Notes under the pieces: model-generated
Told to the model about the DNA's origin: nothing
Seen by the model: only the letters and a program-made list of their open reading frames with translations
The model's database searches: none
Shown: one piece after another, positions 6,230 through 6,709 of the stretch
How positions within the stretch are numbered: the stretch's first letter is position 1
Layout: every line of letters starts with the position of its first letter
Program-made: the position numbers and the translations under genes
NCBI GenBank assembly: GCA_003520425.1
Contig: DOUU01000242.1
Location: 6,529-13,237, forward strand
Source of the DNA: Deltaproteobacteria bacterium
Lineage (GTDB): Bacteria > Myxococcota_A > UBA9160
Length of the DNA: 6,709 nt
Direction: 5' to 3'

Positions 6230-6709
6230 TCATGACGACGTCTCCTTCAGCATGCGATAGCGACGGATCAAGCTATTTGTCGAACTATCGTGGCGAAGCT
6301 CGGTCTCGGTACGGCTTTCAAGCTCGGGGATGATGCGCTGCGCCAGGACCTTGCCGAGCTCGACACCCCATTGGTCGAATGAGTCGATGTTCCAGATCAC
6401 GCCTTGGGTGAAAACGCTGTGCTCGTAAAGCGCCACGAGCTTGCCGAGCGTCTCGGGCGTGAGGCGCTCGGCGAGGATCGTGTTCGAAGGGCGATTGCCC
6501 TCGAAGACGCGGTGCGGTACGAGCCAGTCCGGCGTCCCCTCGGCCTTGACCTCCTCGGGCGTCTTCCCGAAGGCCAGCGCCTCGGCTTGGGCGAAGACGT
6601 TTGCGAGCAGCAGGTCGTGGTGCCGGCCCAGCGGATTGAGGGTCTTCGCGAAGGCAATGAAGTCACAGGGAACAATACGAGTCCCTTGATGGATCAACTG
6701 ATAGAACGA
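6230..6709 (-). CDS. pgi: Glucose-6-phosphate isomerase, C-terminal part
   Basis: The last 159 codons of pgi; the 5' part (family length about 550 residues) lies beyond the right edge. The enzyme interconverts glucose 6-phosphate and fructose 6-phosphate in the cytosol, for glycolysis and gluconeogenesis. The reading frame is open to the edge, beginning [17 protein letters not shown], where the His (fragment residue 7) matches the ring-opening active-site His of known isomerases. Then come EALAFGK and [27 protein letters not shown] (103-120) fits the second PROSITE isomerase signature exactly, and its final Lys (120) is the catalytic-site lysine. [13 protein letters not shown] closes the protein. 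The catalytic Glu of the family lies upstream, off the window. The end is normal, with no truncation. No clear terminator follows. Confidence 0.97.
   Translation of the reverse strand, partial: SFYQLIHQGTRIVPCDFIAFAKTLNPLGRHHDLLLANVFAQAEALAFGKTPEEVKAEGTPDWLVPHRVFEGNRPSNTILAERLTPETLGKLVALYEHSVFTQGVIWNIDSFDQWGVELGKVLAQRIIPELESRTETELRHDSSTNSLIRRYRMLKETSS

Noticed and set aside
1..6709. CRISPR array, insertion sequence with terminal repeats, toxin-antitoxin pair or other defence system
   Set aside because: No regularly spaced repeats, transposase motifs or paired small genes were found; the only mobile-element hint is the broken excisionase-like domain.

Overview
The window is GC-rich bacterial DNA. 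Its three secure genes all lie on the minus strand, and gene-poor stretches separate them. From the right edge leftwards these are the 3' end of a glucose-6-phosphate isomerase gene (pgi, 6230-6709, cut by the window edge), a secreted penicillin-acylase-family hydrolase (2417-5386), and a SAM-dependent O-methyltransferase of the caffeate/hydroxyindole O-methyltransferase fold (956-2017). The acylase has a cleavable signal peptide and Shine-Dalgarno-led starts are used, which suits a Gram-negative bacterium with high-GC codon use. Nothing here fixes the phylum; Proteobacteria or a related lineage such as Myxococcota or Desulfobacterota-like groups would fit, but this is inference.

Layout. 1-955 holds no gene I can defend. 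It has GC-rich open frames, a few short coding-like stretches and one copy of a short dispersed repeat. 956-2017 is the methyltransferase, with its own leader at about 2018-2133: a good sigma70-like promoter, an imperfect 10-bp inverted repeat in the predicted transcript, and a GAAAGG ribosome-binding site. 2134-2416 is intergenic and carries two hairpin-type inverted repeats beyond the acylase stop. 2417-5386 is the acylase; a textbook AAAAGGAG site points to a TTG start at 5386 rather than the upstream in-frame GTG at 5422. 5387-6229 is a gene-poor gap with several short inverted repeats near the acylase and, close to pgi, a broken plus-strand remnant of an excisionase-type (HTH_17-like) DNA-binding domain. 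6230-6709 is the last 159 codons of pgi.

How the genes work together. pgi is core glycolysis and unrelated to the others. The methyltransferase and the exported amidase are of kinds often seen in small-molecule modification (methylating a hydroxyl; cleaving an acyl amide outside the cytoplasm). The roughly 400-base gap and separate promoter argue against a tight operon, and no other biosynthetic gene is present. I found no convincing new multi-gene system. The best leads are the excisionase-like remnant, the changed active-site residue in the methyltransferase, the structured leader ahead of it, and the unusually long, two-cysteine-pair acylase.
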